From IMG/VR virus record IMGVR_UViG_3300046167_000364, positions 1-58,241 of that record: a stretch of 58,241 nt of DNA; one strand, written 5' to 3'. Made by a program: the position numbers and the translations under genes. The notes below the pieces were generated by a model. The model made no database searches. It saw only the letters and a program-made list of their open reading frames with translations, and was not told the DNA's origin. The DNA is from a virus. Positions 18,247 to 24,766 of the stretch are shown in pieces (positions within the stretch are counted from its first letter, which is position 1; every line of letters begins with the position of its first letter).

Positions 18247-18639
18247 ATGAGCGAGTTAATTCAAGAGCTTTTAGAAGTTCAACGAGAGTTATCTCATGCA
18301 ACAGCTGACGCAGTAAACCCTCACTTCAAAAGTCAGTATGTAAAGTTTGAAGACCTTTGGGACTATGCCAAAGAAGCTTTGAACAGTCACAACATAATGA
18401 TTCAGCAGTTAAGTCACGAATGTGAAGTCGGAGCCTGTATTGAGACGGTACTGCATGGTCATGGCGCATCCATGTCAACTGGCAAGATGATTGTCCGAGC
18501 AGATAAACCAACAGCGCAGGCATTTGGCAGTGCAATTACTTATGCAAAGCGATACAGCTTATCAATGGCGCTAGGCATCGGAGCTGACAAAGACGATGAC
18601 GCCAACAATGCAACATCCGGTGCAAAACGAGGATGGTAA
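18247..18639 (+). CDS. erf: ERF-family single-strand annealing protein
   Basis: 130 aa, shorter than P22 Erf. The ERF signature is clear: the N-terminal helix LIQELLEVQRELSHATADA, NPHFKSQYVKFEDLWDYAKEALNSHNI, and the motif AFGSAITYAKRYSLSMALGI. These proteins anneal complementary strands and support recombination-dependent replication or circularisation of phage DNA. First gene of a rightward operon; its stop sits inside the next gene's ATGGTAA start. The usual ERF C-terminal SSB-binding tail is absent and may be supplied by the downstream gene ending DDIPW. Unit B replaces it with a different annealing-type protein (54278). Confidence 0.8.
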   Translation: MSELIQELLEVQRELSHATADAVNPHFKSQYVKFEDLWDYAKEALNSHNIMIQQLSHECEVGACIETVLHGHGASMSTGKMIVRADKPTAQAFGSAITYAKRYSLSMALGIGADKDDDANNATSGAKRGW

Positions 18640-18872
18640 CTAACGAGGAAGAGTTCCTTGCGTACATGAAAGTGATACGTGAGGAGTTCGATTTTATCCA
18701 GCAAGTTAAGAGCGCAGTGGCTAATGAAGAGTGGGAGGTACTGCGTTGCATCGTAGAAGAGACGCCGAATGAGGTAAAGGAGGCTTTGAATCTGGCGCAG
18801 TCTAAGGGCGGTGTGTTTACCACCCTTGAAAATCAAGCAATGAAAATCAATCCATTAAGGAGAACACCATGA
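18633..18872 (+). CDS. Small protein with SKGGVFTT motif
   Basis: 79 aa, translationally coupled to ERF by an ATGGTAA overlap. The C-terminal part (LNLAQSKGGVFTTLENQAM) matches the C-terminus of the unit B annealing protein (WLAPSKGGVFTTAERAAL), so this domain is a separate gene here and fused there. A role as an accessory domain of the annealase is inferred. The end overlaps the next ATG (ATGA). Confidence 0.7.
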   Translation: MVTNEEEFLAYMKVIREEFDFIQQVKSAVANEEWEVLRCIVEETPNEVKEALNLAQSKGGVFTTLENQAMKINPLRRTP

Positions 18873-19165
18873 GTGAAGAAAAGAAATTTGTAGACGGCAT
18901 GATCGTCAAGCTACCACCAGATACAGCACCGGACTTTGTAAAGTTAAAGCTGTCATTCAAGCTTGATGAGTTTGGCGCATGGATAGGATCGCAGAAAGCT
19001 GATGACCCATCGCTTGAGTGGATCAATGTCGAGATCAAAGAGGGTCGATCTGGTAAGTGGTATGCTGAGCGTGATACGTTTAAGCCAACGCCACAACAGC
19101 CAGCCCGTCAGCCTGCTCGCAGTGGCCCGCCAAAGTCAGTGCCGAATGACGACATCCCTTGGTAA
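18869..19165 (+). CDS. Small protein with SSB-like acidic tail
   Basis: 98 aa. The core (KLSFKLDEFGAWIGSQKADDPSLEWINVEIKEGRSGKWYAERD) is conserved with unit B (54886); a Pro-rich linker follows and the protein ends VPNDDIPW. The tail resembles the DDIPF tip of bacterial SSB that recruits repair and replication enzymes. It may be a small single-strand-binding protein or a partner of the annealase; no OB-fold signature was proven. Confidence 0.65.
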   Translation: MSEEKKFVDGMIVKLPPDTAPDFVKLKLSFKLDEFGAWIGSQKADDPSLEWINVEIKEGRSGKWYAERDTFKPTPQQPARQPARSGPPKSVPNDDIPW

Positions 19166-19204
19166 CTTCCAGTGTGGGGTTTTGGTTCCTTTCCCCGCAC
19201 CCTT

Positions 19205-19227
19205 GCCCCGTCCTGCGGGGCTTTTTT
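19205..19227 (+). terminator. Rho-independent terminator
   Basis: Stem GCCCCG (19205-19210) with CGGGGC (19216-19221), five-base loop, then six T. It follows the annealase operon. The next small gene lies beyond it, so read-through may tune that gene. Same arrangement in unit B at 55201-55224. Confidence 0.85.
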
Positions 19228-19240
19228 ATAGGAGAAAACA

Positions 19241-19414
19241 ATGGCTGAATACGTTTACTACCGCGAACTGTTCGAGATCTTCAAGGCGTACACTACGCCA
19301 AAACTTATCCGCGTACTGGAATCTCAAGGTATCGAGTATTTAACTGATGCCAAGGGCAAGCCTTTTACTACGCGCTCCGCCATCGAAGGTGCCCTCGTCA
19401 AGTCCGAGTCGTAA
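19241..19414 (+). CDS. Small protein, DUF4224-like
   Basis: 57 aa, ATG preceded by GGAGAAAACA. Sequence YYRELFEIFKAYTTPKLIRVLESQGIEYLTDAKGKPFTTRSAIEGAL; the pattern 'select a row, relate to a residue-poor helix, then PFTTR' resembles small DUF4224 phage proteins. It is conserved in unit B (55238). Its place between a terminator and a convergent leftward operon is the same in both units. Function unknown; perhaps a DNA-binding regulator. Confidence 0.7.
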   Translation: MAEYVYYRELFEIFKAYTTPKLIRVLESQGIEYLTDAKGKPFTTRSAIEGALVKSES

Positions 19415-19429
19415 TCCTTACCACCGAGT

Positions 19430-19620
19430 AGCTTCGGGCCTCTCCGTGCCAGCGGAGGGGTTCGTTTTAGTTGGATAGGGGTGGTGCCTTGGGGTTGTCC
19501 AGTGCCAACATCTTGCAAGCATCGTGCCACCGGAGGAAAGGGGTGCGGCGTTTTTGCCCATTGGTACGCCGCGAACCAACTACCGGGGAAGAGAACTTGC
19601 CCCTGGACAAAGGCAGTGTA
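19430..19620. ncRNA. Structured intergenic region, possible RNA (unit A only)
   Basis: A stem CCTCTCCG/CGGAGGGG (about 19439-19460) is followed by pairings spread over about 120 bases: TTGTCCAG near 19497 with CTGGACAA near 19608, AGTTGG near 19469 with CCAACT near 19577, and a local GCGGCGT/ACGCCGC stem around 19545-19572. The first two cross, as in a pseudoknot. Unit B has only a 75-base gap with one hairpin here. Either a small RNA or a bidirectional terminator region. Confidence 0.4.
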
Positions 19621-19827
19621 TCACTCCCTGAAACTGTATTGCCATTCGGTAGCATCATCAAATCCATATGTGTAATGAATGCTTGATCCGATGCTAGATC
19701 TACCTTCAACAGCATCGTTCCAACCAGCCCGGTAATCAGACTTAATAAGGCTAATGTAATCTTGCATGTGCCATCCGCATGGGTCGGTGTCGATCATGGG
19801 TACGGCCTTTAAAGGATCTAGTGCCAT
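19621..19827 (-). CDS. Small hypothetical protein (GWNDA type)
   Basis: 68 aa from ATG 19827, chosen for the GGGGAAAGG upstream and the same 10-base overlap with the previous gene as in unit B. The core (HMQDYISLIKSDYRAGWNDAVEGRSS) is related to the longer unit B protein at 55494 (YMNDYLDMIERDYKHGWSDAM). Last gene of the leftward early operon. Function unknown. Confidence 0.65.
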   Translation of the reverse strand: MALDPLKAVPMIDTDPCGWHMQDYISLIKSDYRAGWNDAVEGRSSIGSSIHYTYGFDDATEWQYSFRE

Positions 19828-20132
19828 GTCCTTTCCCCTCCATTTGTTTTTATAATCTCCCATACAACATCTTCATCATTGATAATTTTGTGACCATTCC
19901 AATCACACATAAAAATATGCAGATCGACTATCTCTCGAGATGCCAATTGACCCCATGCCTCGCTGTACTCAATCTCTGATTCAGCAATAAAGTTAGCTTC
20001 AACCTCATTCATATTTACAAACAAGTGCAGAACGCCCTTCTCTGAATCATAGTCTTCGATCTCAGCGCCCATGTAATCGTCAGCATCTTCTTCGATGCTA
20101 CCGTGTACGAGAATGTTGATTTTTCCTAGCAT
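19818..20132 (-). CDS. Acidic hypothetical protein (GAEIEDYD type)
   Basis: 104 aa from ATG 20132, selected because GAGGTG lies seven bases upstream. Strongly acidic, with motifs GAEIEDYD, EAWGQL and IINDEDV shared with the unit B protein at 55765. Such small acidic early proteins are often inhibitors of host factors or DNA mimics, but nothing here proves it. Overlaps both neighbours. Confidence 0.65.
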   Translation of the reverse strand: MLGKINILVHGSIEEDADDYMGAEIEDYDSEKGVLHLFVNMNEVEANFIAESEIEYSEAWGQLASREIVDLHIFMCDWNGHKIINDEDVVWEIIKTNGGERTWH

Positions 20133-20301
20133 TTTTAAACACCTCATTTAGCTTTGATGTAGGTATACCATCCGAGTGACCATTGCCCAAGGCTTCAAAG
20201 ACAAACTGTTGCATGTCTGAAAAGTCAGGCTCGCGTCTTTGTACTCGGCATACATTGAAGTAAACCCGAAGCAATGACTCCGGGTAATAACGATCAGGCA
20301 C
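20098..20301 (-). CDS. Small hypothetical protein (RYYPESLLRVYF type)
   Basis: 67 aa. The N-terminal MPDRYYPESLLRVYFNVCRVQ and F..MQQF motifs recur in the unit B homologue at 56051. The basic C-terminus differs. Its 3' end overlaps the next gene by about 35 bases. Function not recognised. Confidence 0.65.
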   Translation of the reverse strand: MPDRYYPESLLRVYFNVCRVQRREPDFSDMQQFVFEALGNGHSDGIPTSKLNEVFKNARKNQHSRTR

Positions 20302-20509
20302 AATCTCTCTCCGGTTCTTTTTCTAAAACACCAAGAGTCACTTTAATACCCATGTCATGCAGGCGCTTTACGCAATCTGCTAAGTGATCTTTTGCGCGAT
20401 CAAGTTCGTGAAGCGACTCCCAATCTTGGTGGTCAATATAGATATCAAGCGCATCGTGATAGGCACGGTACTTCATTGCATAGGCTTCAACTGCTAATCG
20501 GATGTCCAT
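20294..20509 (-). CDS. Small helical hypothetical protein
   Basis: 71 aa, probably all helical (AVEAYAMKYRAYHDALDIYIDHQDWESLHELDRAKDH is an unbroken helix pattern). Starts on the last base of the gene upstream (TAATG-type junction at 20509). No counterpart was found in unit B. Function unknown. Confidence 0.65.
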   Translation of the reverse strand: MDIRLAVEAYAMKYRAYHDALDIYIDHQDWESLHELDRAKDHLADCVKRLHDMGIKVTLGVLEKEPERDCA

Positions 20510-20871
20510 TAGAATGCCTCCTTGCTTTCTATCTTTCCTAGCTCTTCGCGTAGGTAATGAATAGATGAATTGATATCAAGCATAGTCATACCAGTGCCAT
20601 CGGTTAGCTTTGACTGAGGGATCTTGTCTAGCTCTGCATGTGCAATACGCAAATGCTCAATGGCTTTCTTTAGCTTGTCCCGTCCGTCGATGTGTACAAT
20701 CTTTTCGTCTTTGATGATGTCGGGAAACAAACTCTTAGCTACCACACGAACAGCTTGCGGGTAGACATTTTCTGGCTTGTACAAGTCAAGCACGTTGTCG
20801 ATAAGAACCTTGATCTCTGACTCCAACAACTCAGGGCAGATCTGTTCAAAGTAAGTTTTAGTTAAGTCCAT
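20509..20871 (-). CDS. Hypothetical early protein (CPELLESEIK type)
   Basis: 120 aa; RBS AAAGGAGAAAAC upstream. Helical and acidic/basic mixed. Motifs CPELLESEIKVLI, ENVYPQAVRVVAKSLF and a C-terminal SSIHYLREEL are shared with the 108-aa unit B protein at 56236. Function unknown. Confidence 0.7.
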   Translation of the reverse strand: MDLTKTYFEQICPELLESEIKVLIDNVLDLYKPENVYPQAVRVVAKSLFPDIIKDEKIVHIDGRDKLKKAIEHLRIAHAELDKIPQSKLTDGTGMTMLDINSSIHYLREELGKIESKEAF

Positions 20872-20888
20872 TGTTTTCTCCTTTGGTA

Positions 20889-20934
20889 GTGAGGGATTTC
20901 CGCAGCCCCCGCCGAAGCCGGGGTGCGGAATCCT
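20889..20934. other. Long GC-rich intergenic hairpin
   Basis: GGATTTCCGCA pairs with TGCGGAATCC around an inner CCCCGCC/GGGG stem whose loop, on the leftward transcript, is UUCG. It sits between two leftward genes with no T-run, so it looks more like an RNA processing or stabilising structure than a terminator. Confidence 0.5.
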
Positions 20935-20940
20935 GAACGG

Positions 20941-21126
20941 TTATTGCTCTATTCTTGCTCTTGAAATTCCTTCCCAATACCCTTCATATAAATCTTGTGC
21001 TATGTGTCTAATTACAGATCTGTCTTCATTACATTCTGCTCCTTGCTCTGCAATCCAAAGATCAATAGCTTTGCCGTAGCAAAATAAGTAAATTGAACCG
21101 TCATCTATGTGTATTGTATTTTCCAT
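20941..21126 (-). CDS. Small hypothetical protein
   Basis: 61 aa with RBS AAGGAGAATGTT. Sequence has SIYLFCYGKAIDLWIAEQGAECNEDRSVIRHIAQDLYEGYWEG. No domain recognised and no unit B counterpart seen. Followed by the strong hairpin at 20889-20934. Confidence 0.6.
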   Translation of the reverse strand: MENTIHIDDGSIYLFCYGKAIDLWIAEQGAECNEDRSVIRHIAQDLYEGYWEGISRARIEQ

Positions 21127-21144
21127 AACATTCTCCTTGGTTAG

Positions 21145-21978
21145 TTATGCGGCTTGGTTGTCATACTTTCGCATGAGTTCAAATTGCGACATGCAATACT
21201 CGAATGCTTTCTGCGCATCCTTTGCCGCTGTCGTAATGTATCGAGGATCAGACTTGATGGCCTTCTGCCATGACTTGATATAGCTGGCGTGTTGGCTGAT
21301 GTCATAGGTCACACCCAGCTGAGCGCATAGAAAGATAGATCCTAACTCTGCAACTAACTCTTCTTTGGCATAGTCTTCATGTCCAAACGCACCAGTCAGA
21401 TCACGATCTAGTCGTTTGCTGTGACCGGTAGAGTGAATGCACTCGTGATAAAAGGTGGATTGATAAGCATCGTCAGACTCAAATTGCCCTGGCATAGGCA
21501 TCCGAATCTGGTCAGCTGAAGGTGAGTAACACGGGTTGTGGTGCTCTGCATTACTCACTTTGACTTGCAGTGCGTCGGCAATCTCGTTTGGATTGTCGAG
21601 CCTGCTTTCTCGTATTGGTATCTCAGGTAACTCGATACCTGTTTGGTCAATGTTGAATAAGTTGTATACCTTTGCAAAAGCAAACTCCTTTTCAGGATCT
21701 TTCTTGTCCTTAGCTTTGCTAAAGAAGATTGCAGGTGTTGCCTTCTGACCTTTAACACTACCGCCAAGCTGTTGCACTTGGTTCCATGTAAGCCAGTAGG
21801 GTTTAGTGTAGCCATATTTCCAGCTAGCAATCATTGTCATTAGCTGGTTCGTGCCATTGTATGGGCGCTTAGTCACCCAGTTTTGGTGGAGGCAAGACTG
21901 TGACTCCCATGTCTTGCGCCATGTAGTCTCGTCTGCCATAGCAGACTCAACGAGTTCAACGATTCGATCATATTTCAT
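21145..21978 (-). CDS. ardC: ArdC-like antirestriction protein / zincin
   Basis: 277 aa from ATG 21978 (AAGGAAC upstream; ATG 22017 is poorly placed). The N-terminal half has the ArdC single-strand-DNA-binding-type signature (RPYNGTNQLMTMIASWKYGYTKPYWLTWNQVQQLGGSVKGQKAT and the I-F-F-S-K step). The C-terminal half has a metallopeptidase site HECIHSTGH with downstream EELVAELGS. ArdC proteins protect incoming DNA from type I and some type II restriction. Here it sits mid-way in the leftward early operon, fitting early expression. No copy was found in the sequenced part of unit B. Confidence 0.85.
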   Translation of the reverse strand: MKYDRIVELVESAMADETTWRKTWESQSCLHQNWVTKRPYNGTNQLMTMIASWKYGYTKPYWLTWNQVQQLGGSVKGQKATPAIFFSKAKDKKDPEKEFAFAKVYNLFNIDQTGIELPEIPIRESRLDNPNEIADALQVKVSNAEHHNPCYSPSADQIRMPMPGQFESDDAYQSTFYHECIHSTGHSKRLDRDLTGAFGHEDYAKEELVAELGSIFLCAQLGVTYDISQHASYIKSWQKAIKSDPRYITTAAKDAQKAFEYCMSQFELMRKYDNQAA

Positions 21979-22019
21979 AACAGTTCCTTTTTGGTTTTGG
22001 TTAGTAAACTTTATCAAAG

Positions 22020-22235
22020 TTATGCAGAGTTATCCAAAGTTTCTGTCACCATTGTCTCTTTGATGATAGAAATAACTTCGCTTTTATTGAGTCCGAACTC
22101 AAATGCCCATATCGTAAAGCCCGACCAGTTAGGCTGAGCTTTGCCATAAACGTAATGTTCTAGATTCATTAGCACAGTCTCGCCAATCATTCCTTTGGTG
22201 TACCACTTGGGATCTAAGCTTCGTAAGTTATCCAT
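22020..22235 (-). CDS. Small hypothetical protein
   Basis: 71 aa. The C-terminal half (WSGFTIWAFEFGLNKSEVISIIKETM) weakly resembles the unit B protein at 56559 (YEFIYWCERFGLASEDIIDILKEEL), so these may be distant relatives. Two bases separate it from the next gene upstream. RBS is GGAGTGTGAA. Function unknown. Confidence 0.6.
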   Translation of the reverse strand: MDNLRSLDPKWYTKGMIGETVLMNLEHYVYGKAQPNWSGFTIWAFEFGLNKSEVISIIKETMVTETLDNSA

Positions 22236-22236
22236 T

Positions 22237-22407
22237 TCACACTCCTGTGTTTATTTGCTCATAGCCTGTCATCGTGTCGTACAAATCATGTAGACCAAAC
22301 AGCAGGCGTTGAATGTCAGCATCAGTTTCATCGTAGTAAAACTCCATGATCGCTAACGTCTTGCCATCGGCATCGTAAATCCGATACGTCCTGTATGCCT
22401 TACTCAT
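22237..22407 (-). CDS. Small hypothetical protein
   Basis: 56 aa from ATG 22407, which overlaps the end of the upstream gene; the upstream ATG at 22455 is less likely. Sequence begins MSKAYRTYRIYDADGKTLAIMEFYYDET. No function recognised. Confidence 0.6.
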   Translation of the reverse strand: MSKAYRTYRIYDADGKTLAIMEFYYDETDADIQRLLFGLHDLYDTMTGYEQINTGV

Positions 22408-22822
22408 CGTATGGATACTCCACTTCTGCTTCGTCATCTTCTGTTGACTCGTCACCTAACGAATGACCTTCGCTGTAATGCTCTTCATCGTACTGTGCCA
22501 TGCAAAGATCAATGCGTTTATCGGCAACGTCAGTCGCCCATTCGATGGCATCGTCTTCGTTCTTTGCAAGCACCTTAACAATCGACACTACATTGGTGGT
22601 TACCTCAATGCAGTAAACGCGTTTGTCTATGGACTCTTTGAGTTCCATGATTCGATCTTCGGTGTAACTCAACGACATTCGTATCTGTCGCAAGTCTTCA
22701 ATTGCATCGTTACTTAACTCTTCAGTGACATTGGCATCGTTTAGGTGATGAAGTAGCCGACTGCGATAGTCGACTAACTCGTGAAACAAACCTTCGAGGT
22801 CATTGATTAACTGGTCTTTCAT
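22400..22822 (-). CDS. Acidic coiled-coil hypothetical protein
   Basis: 140 aa. Residues 1-65 form a long helix (INDLEGLFHELVDYRSRLLHHLND), the middle is a compact VYCIEVTTNVVSIVKVLAKNEDDAIEWATD domain resembling other small phage proteins, and the last 25 residues are very acidic. Overlaps neighbours at both ends. Function unknown. Confidence 0.65.
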   Translation of the reverse strand: MKDQLINDLEGLFHELVDYRSRLLHHLNDANVTEELSNDAIEDLRQIRMSLSYTEDRIMELKESIDKRVYCIEVTTNVVSIVKVLAKNEDDAIEWATDVADKRIDLCMAQYDEEHYSEGHSLGDESTEDDEAEVEYPYDE

Positions 22823-23007
22823 GCTACATCCTCCGTTGGTATTACATCTATTTGTACTGCTTCCAAATCTAACAAGCGTGGCCTGTCATCTAGCAGATCA
22901 CCTTCGCGCCATCCGATAATTGCATGGGCTCGTGCCAGGCATTCATCGTCAGCTTCCACCATCACTATGTGACGTGTTGTTTCTATCAATGTAACTATGT
23001 ATTCCAT
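22819..23007 (-). CDS. Small hypothetical protein
   Basis: 62 aa, start preceded by AAAGGAATTAGTT. Pattern YIVTLIETTRHIVMVEADDECLARAHAI suggests a beta-alpha-beta domain like the middle of its downstream neighbour (VYCIEVTTNVVSIVKVLAKNEDDA), so the two may share a fold. First gene after a stretch of RNA-like structure. Confidence 0.6.
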   Translation of the reverse strand: MEYIVTLIETTRHIVMVEADDECLARAHAIIGWREGDLLDDRPRLLDLEAVQIDVIPTEDVA

Positions 23008-23034
23008 AACTAATTCCTTTTATAAATTAAATTA

Positions 23035-23283
23035 ACAGACCGCCGTTCGGCGGCGCGACCCGACACCGGCGCTGTCCAGCCGGTATAATCGTCGGTCGCC
23101 CGACTCGGCGTGTCTGGCGTCAAAGCTGGCGTGATGCGCTAGCCACCATCGCACCATGGATAACAGCTATAACAACTAAAACTATTAAGTAATGCGATCC
23201 GGGACAGGCACGCGGAAAGCGGAGGCTTCAGCCGTAGCGGTAAATAGCGCGGCTTGCCGCGGCTACCGCGTGACCTGGCCCTC
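23035..23283. ncRNA. Highly structured gene-free region, possible RNA or leader
   Basis: Two structured blocks. First: hairpin CCGCC/GGCGG at 23040-23053, then GCGACC(C)GAC (23054-23063) with GTCGGTCGC (23091-23099) enclosing ACCGGC/GCCGGT. Second: GGGACAGGCACGCGG (23201-23215) with the complement in 23266-23281, enclosing a small GGC/GCC hairpin and a stem GTAGC.../...GCTAC topped by CGCGGC/GCCGCG, making a three-way junction. On the leftward strand this would be the leader of the 22819 gene. Strand is unproven. Confidence 0.45.
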
Positions 23284-23301
23284 AAGATTGGAGACCAACA
23301 T

Positions 23302-23324
23302 AAAAAAAGGAGGCCTAAGCCTCC
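23302..23324 (-). terminator. Leftward terminator overlapping a stop codon
   Basis: On the leftward strand: GGAGGC, loop TTAG, GCCTCC, then seven T. The TAG of the loop is the stop codon of the 23315-23557 gene, so its last codons form the stem. A compact arrangement that should end the two-gene leftward unit. Confidence 0.85.
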
Positions 23325-23557
23325 TCGATTGAGTCGTATGTAAGTTCGTCTTGCTCACGCAGACCATCCATGTACTCGATAAACGACTCACGCAACTGGG
23401 CCGTTGCTTGCTCGTCTATTTTATTTCGCAGTGACTCATACGGATGGTCCTTGAGCAAACGAAGAAGGATGTCTGCCTCTCTAACGGAGACGCGTAGCTT
23501 TAATCCATTCTTCCTGATTCGATAACGCTTTGCTCTAGTTTTGTTACTCATAGTCAT
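23315..23557 (-). CDS. Small basic/acidic hypothetical protein
   Basis: 80 aa with RBS AAAGGAG. Basic N-terminus (SNKTRAKRYRIRKNGLKLRVSVREADILLRLL) and acidic C-terminus. The N-terminal pattern may bind nucleic acid. Its stop lies in the terminator loop. Confidence 0.65.
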   Translation of the reverse strand: MTMSNKTRAKRYRIRKNGLKLRVSVREADILLRLLKDHPYESLRNKIDEQATAQLRESFIEYMDGLREQDELTYDSIEEA

Positions 23558-23577
23558 GATAGAACTCCTTTGTATGA

Positions 23578-23593
23578 AGGGGGCCGAAGCCCC
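23578..23593 (-). other. GC hairpin with UUCG loop
   Basis: GGGGGC-TTCG-GCCCCC on the leftward strand, just after the stop of the 23603 gene. Very stable tetraloop hairpin without a T-run; likely mRNA processing or stability site between two co-transcribed genes. Confidence 0.55.
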
Positions 23594-23602
23594 CGAATGG
23601 AT

Positions 23603-23959
23603 TTAAGCGATCTTGCGAGTCTTCGGTTTCACGACCTTTTTGGAGTCCGTTACTGCCGAAGGCTGTGTCTGCTTTAGTAAATGTGGGTTGATAAACTCTT
23701 CTTCGTCGTGAAAGTTAGAAGACATCTCGACTTGCTGGCCTAACTTGTAAAGGTCGATAGTACCTGTGATGTTTGGGCGTCTCCCTTCCGGGCTAGCGTC
23801 CGCCCAGAACGAGTACGGTAGACGTAAGCTTGAACCATCCTCAAACTCAATGGCGACACTGCCTGCGTGTGTTGGACGCTTGCCTTGATGGAACTGATTA
23901 GTCCAGCCAGCAATTGAGATTGACTTGATTTTGTTTTTCATTTCGTTAGAAGTTTTCAT
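23603..23959 (-). CDS. Hypothetical early protein
   Basis: 118 aa, RBS AAGGAAT. Centre is beta-rich (SISIAGWTNQFHQGKRPTHAGSVAIEFEDGSSLRLPYSFW); C-terminal Lys/Arg-rich tail (KKVVKPKTRKIA) could contact nucleic acid. First gene of the leftmost-transcribed early unit. Not recognised. Confidence 0.6.
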   Translation of the reverse strand: MKTSNEMKNKIKSISIAGWTNQFHQGKRPTHAGSVAIEFEDGSSLRLPYSFWADASPEGRRPNITGTIDLYKLGQQVEMSSNFHDEEEFINPHLLKQTQPSAVTDSKKVVKPKTRKIA

Positions 23960-23985
23960 CTTGAGATTCCTTTTCTCTATATGAT

Positions 23986-24010
23986 TGAAGAGTCCCGAAG
24001 GGACACTTCA
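23986..24010. other. Hairpin at the edge of the structured region
   Basis: TGAAG-A-GTCCC, loop GAA, GGGAC-A-CTTCA: a ten-pair stem with one A/A mismatch. It could be the leader hairpin of the 23603 gene or the first stem of the adjacent RNA-like region. Confidence 0.55.
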
Positions 24011-24023
24011 TGAACAGCATGGA

Positions 24024-24540
24024 TCAGAGGGGATCAGATTCGCTCTGGCCGACCCGGATCATTTCCGGATGTGTCCTTTTCCGGTAATGATGCGGACTCG
24101 GACAAATCTGATGGTCAAGACAACCGAAAAAATCCCCAAGGATTTTTAGCTATCGGTTCTTGCGCCCGCTTTAGCGGGTGGTCTTGAACTGTTCCCCTCC
24201 CATGCTATTGACTGCACGCGCAACATGGATGGGTAATCGGTGGCCCTGACAAGGTTGCGTGCACTTTACCAGCCGGAGGCTGGCGCAAATCCGATAGGAT
24301 TTCCTTGTCAACCGATTAACCGGGCATGTGAATAGCGCGCGTGCGCGAGCGGCTATAAAACGGTTTAGGCGAGTAGCCGGCCGCGGGGAATCCCCGCATA
24401 GGGGATTACCAAGGTAAACCGTAGCCTTACAGCGAGCCAACGGTGGTGGCATTACCGCGAGGCAGAGCCGAGCCAGAGGGAATATCATTCCCGATGCGGT
24501 AGATATCAGTGCTCTGCTGGTTAACTTGGTAACTATTGGA
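24024..24540. ncRNA. Candidate large ornate structured RNA, about 500 nt
   Basis: No credible gene, but dense long-range pairing: ATCAGATT 24033/AATCTGAT 24105 around TGTCC/GGACA; TCAAGAC 24115/GTCTTGA 24181 around two hairpins (AACCGA+AAAAATCC with GGATTTTT+TCGGTT; CGCCCGC/GCGGGTG); AATCGGT 24235/ACCGATT 24311 stacked on TGACAAGG 24247/CCTTGTCA 24303 around two hairpins (CCAGCC/GGCTGG, AAATCC/GGATTT); CGGTTTA 24361/TAAACCG 24415 around AATCCCC/GGGGATT; GGGAAT/ATTCCC at 24478. Crossing pairs TTACCAAG 24406/CTTGGTAA 24525 and TACCGC 24453/GCGGTA 24496 with GCAGAGC 24462/GCTCTGC 24511 imply pseudoknots. A G-T pair in CGCCCGC/GCGGGTG weakly favours the plus strand. Size and style recall large phage RNAs such as GOLLD or ROOL; family not established. 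Confidence 0.5.
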
Positions 24541-24766
24541 AACCACTTCAAGAGGGTACTTCACAGACTCACACTCATTGGCACCACTAATCGTATATCC
24601 GGTTATATATCGAATGCACCTGTATGGTTTAGCTTGGCATATATCAAATCTGCCAGGTCTTTCAGGTTAAATAGTGGGATGATTGATACCGGGGGGGGTA
24701 ACTTGACGTCGGTACAATTAATAGTTCCCACCCACATACAAAAAAAGCGGATTTTGAAAGTGCAAC

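Noticed and set aside
24171-24551. A 126-codon leftward open frame in the structured region
   Set aside because: Poor RBS, Cys/Arg/Pro-rich composition unlike a protein, and the whole stretch is explained better by base-pairing segments.
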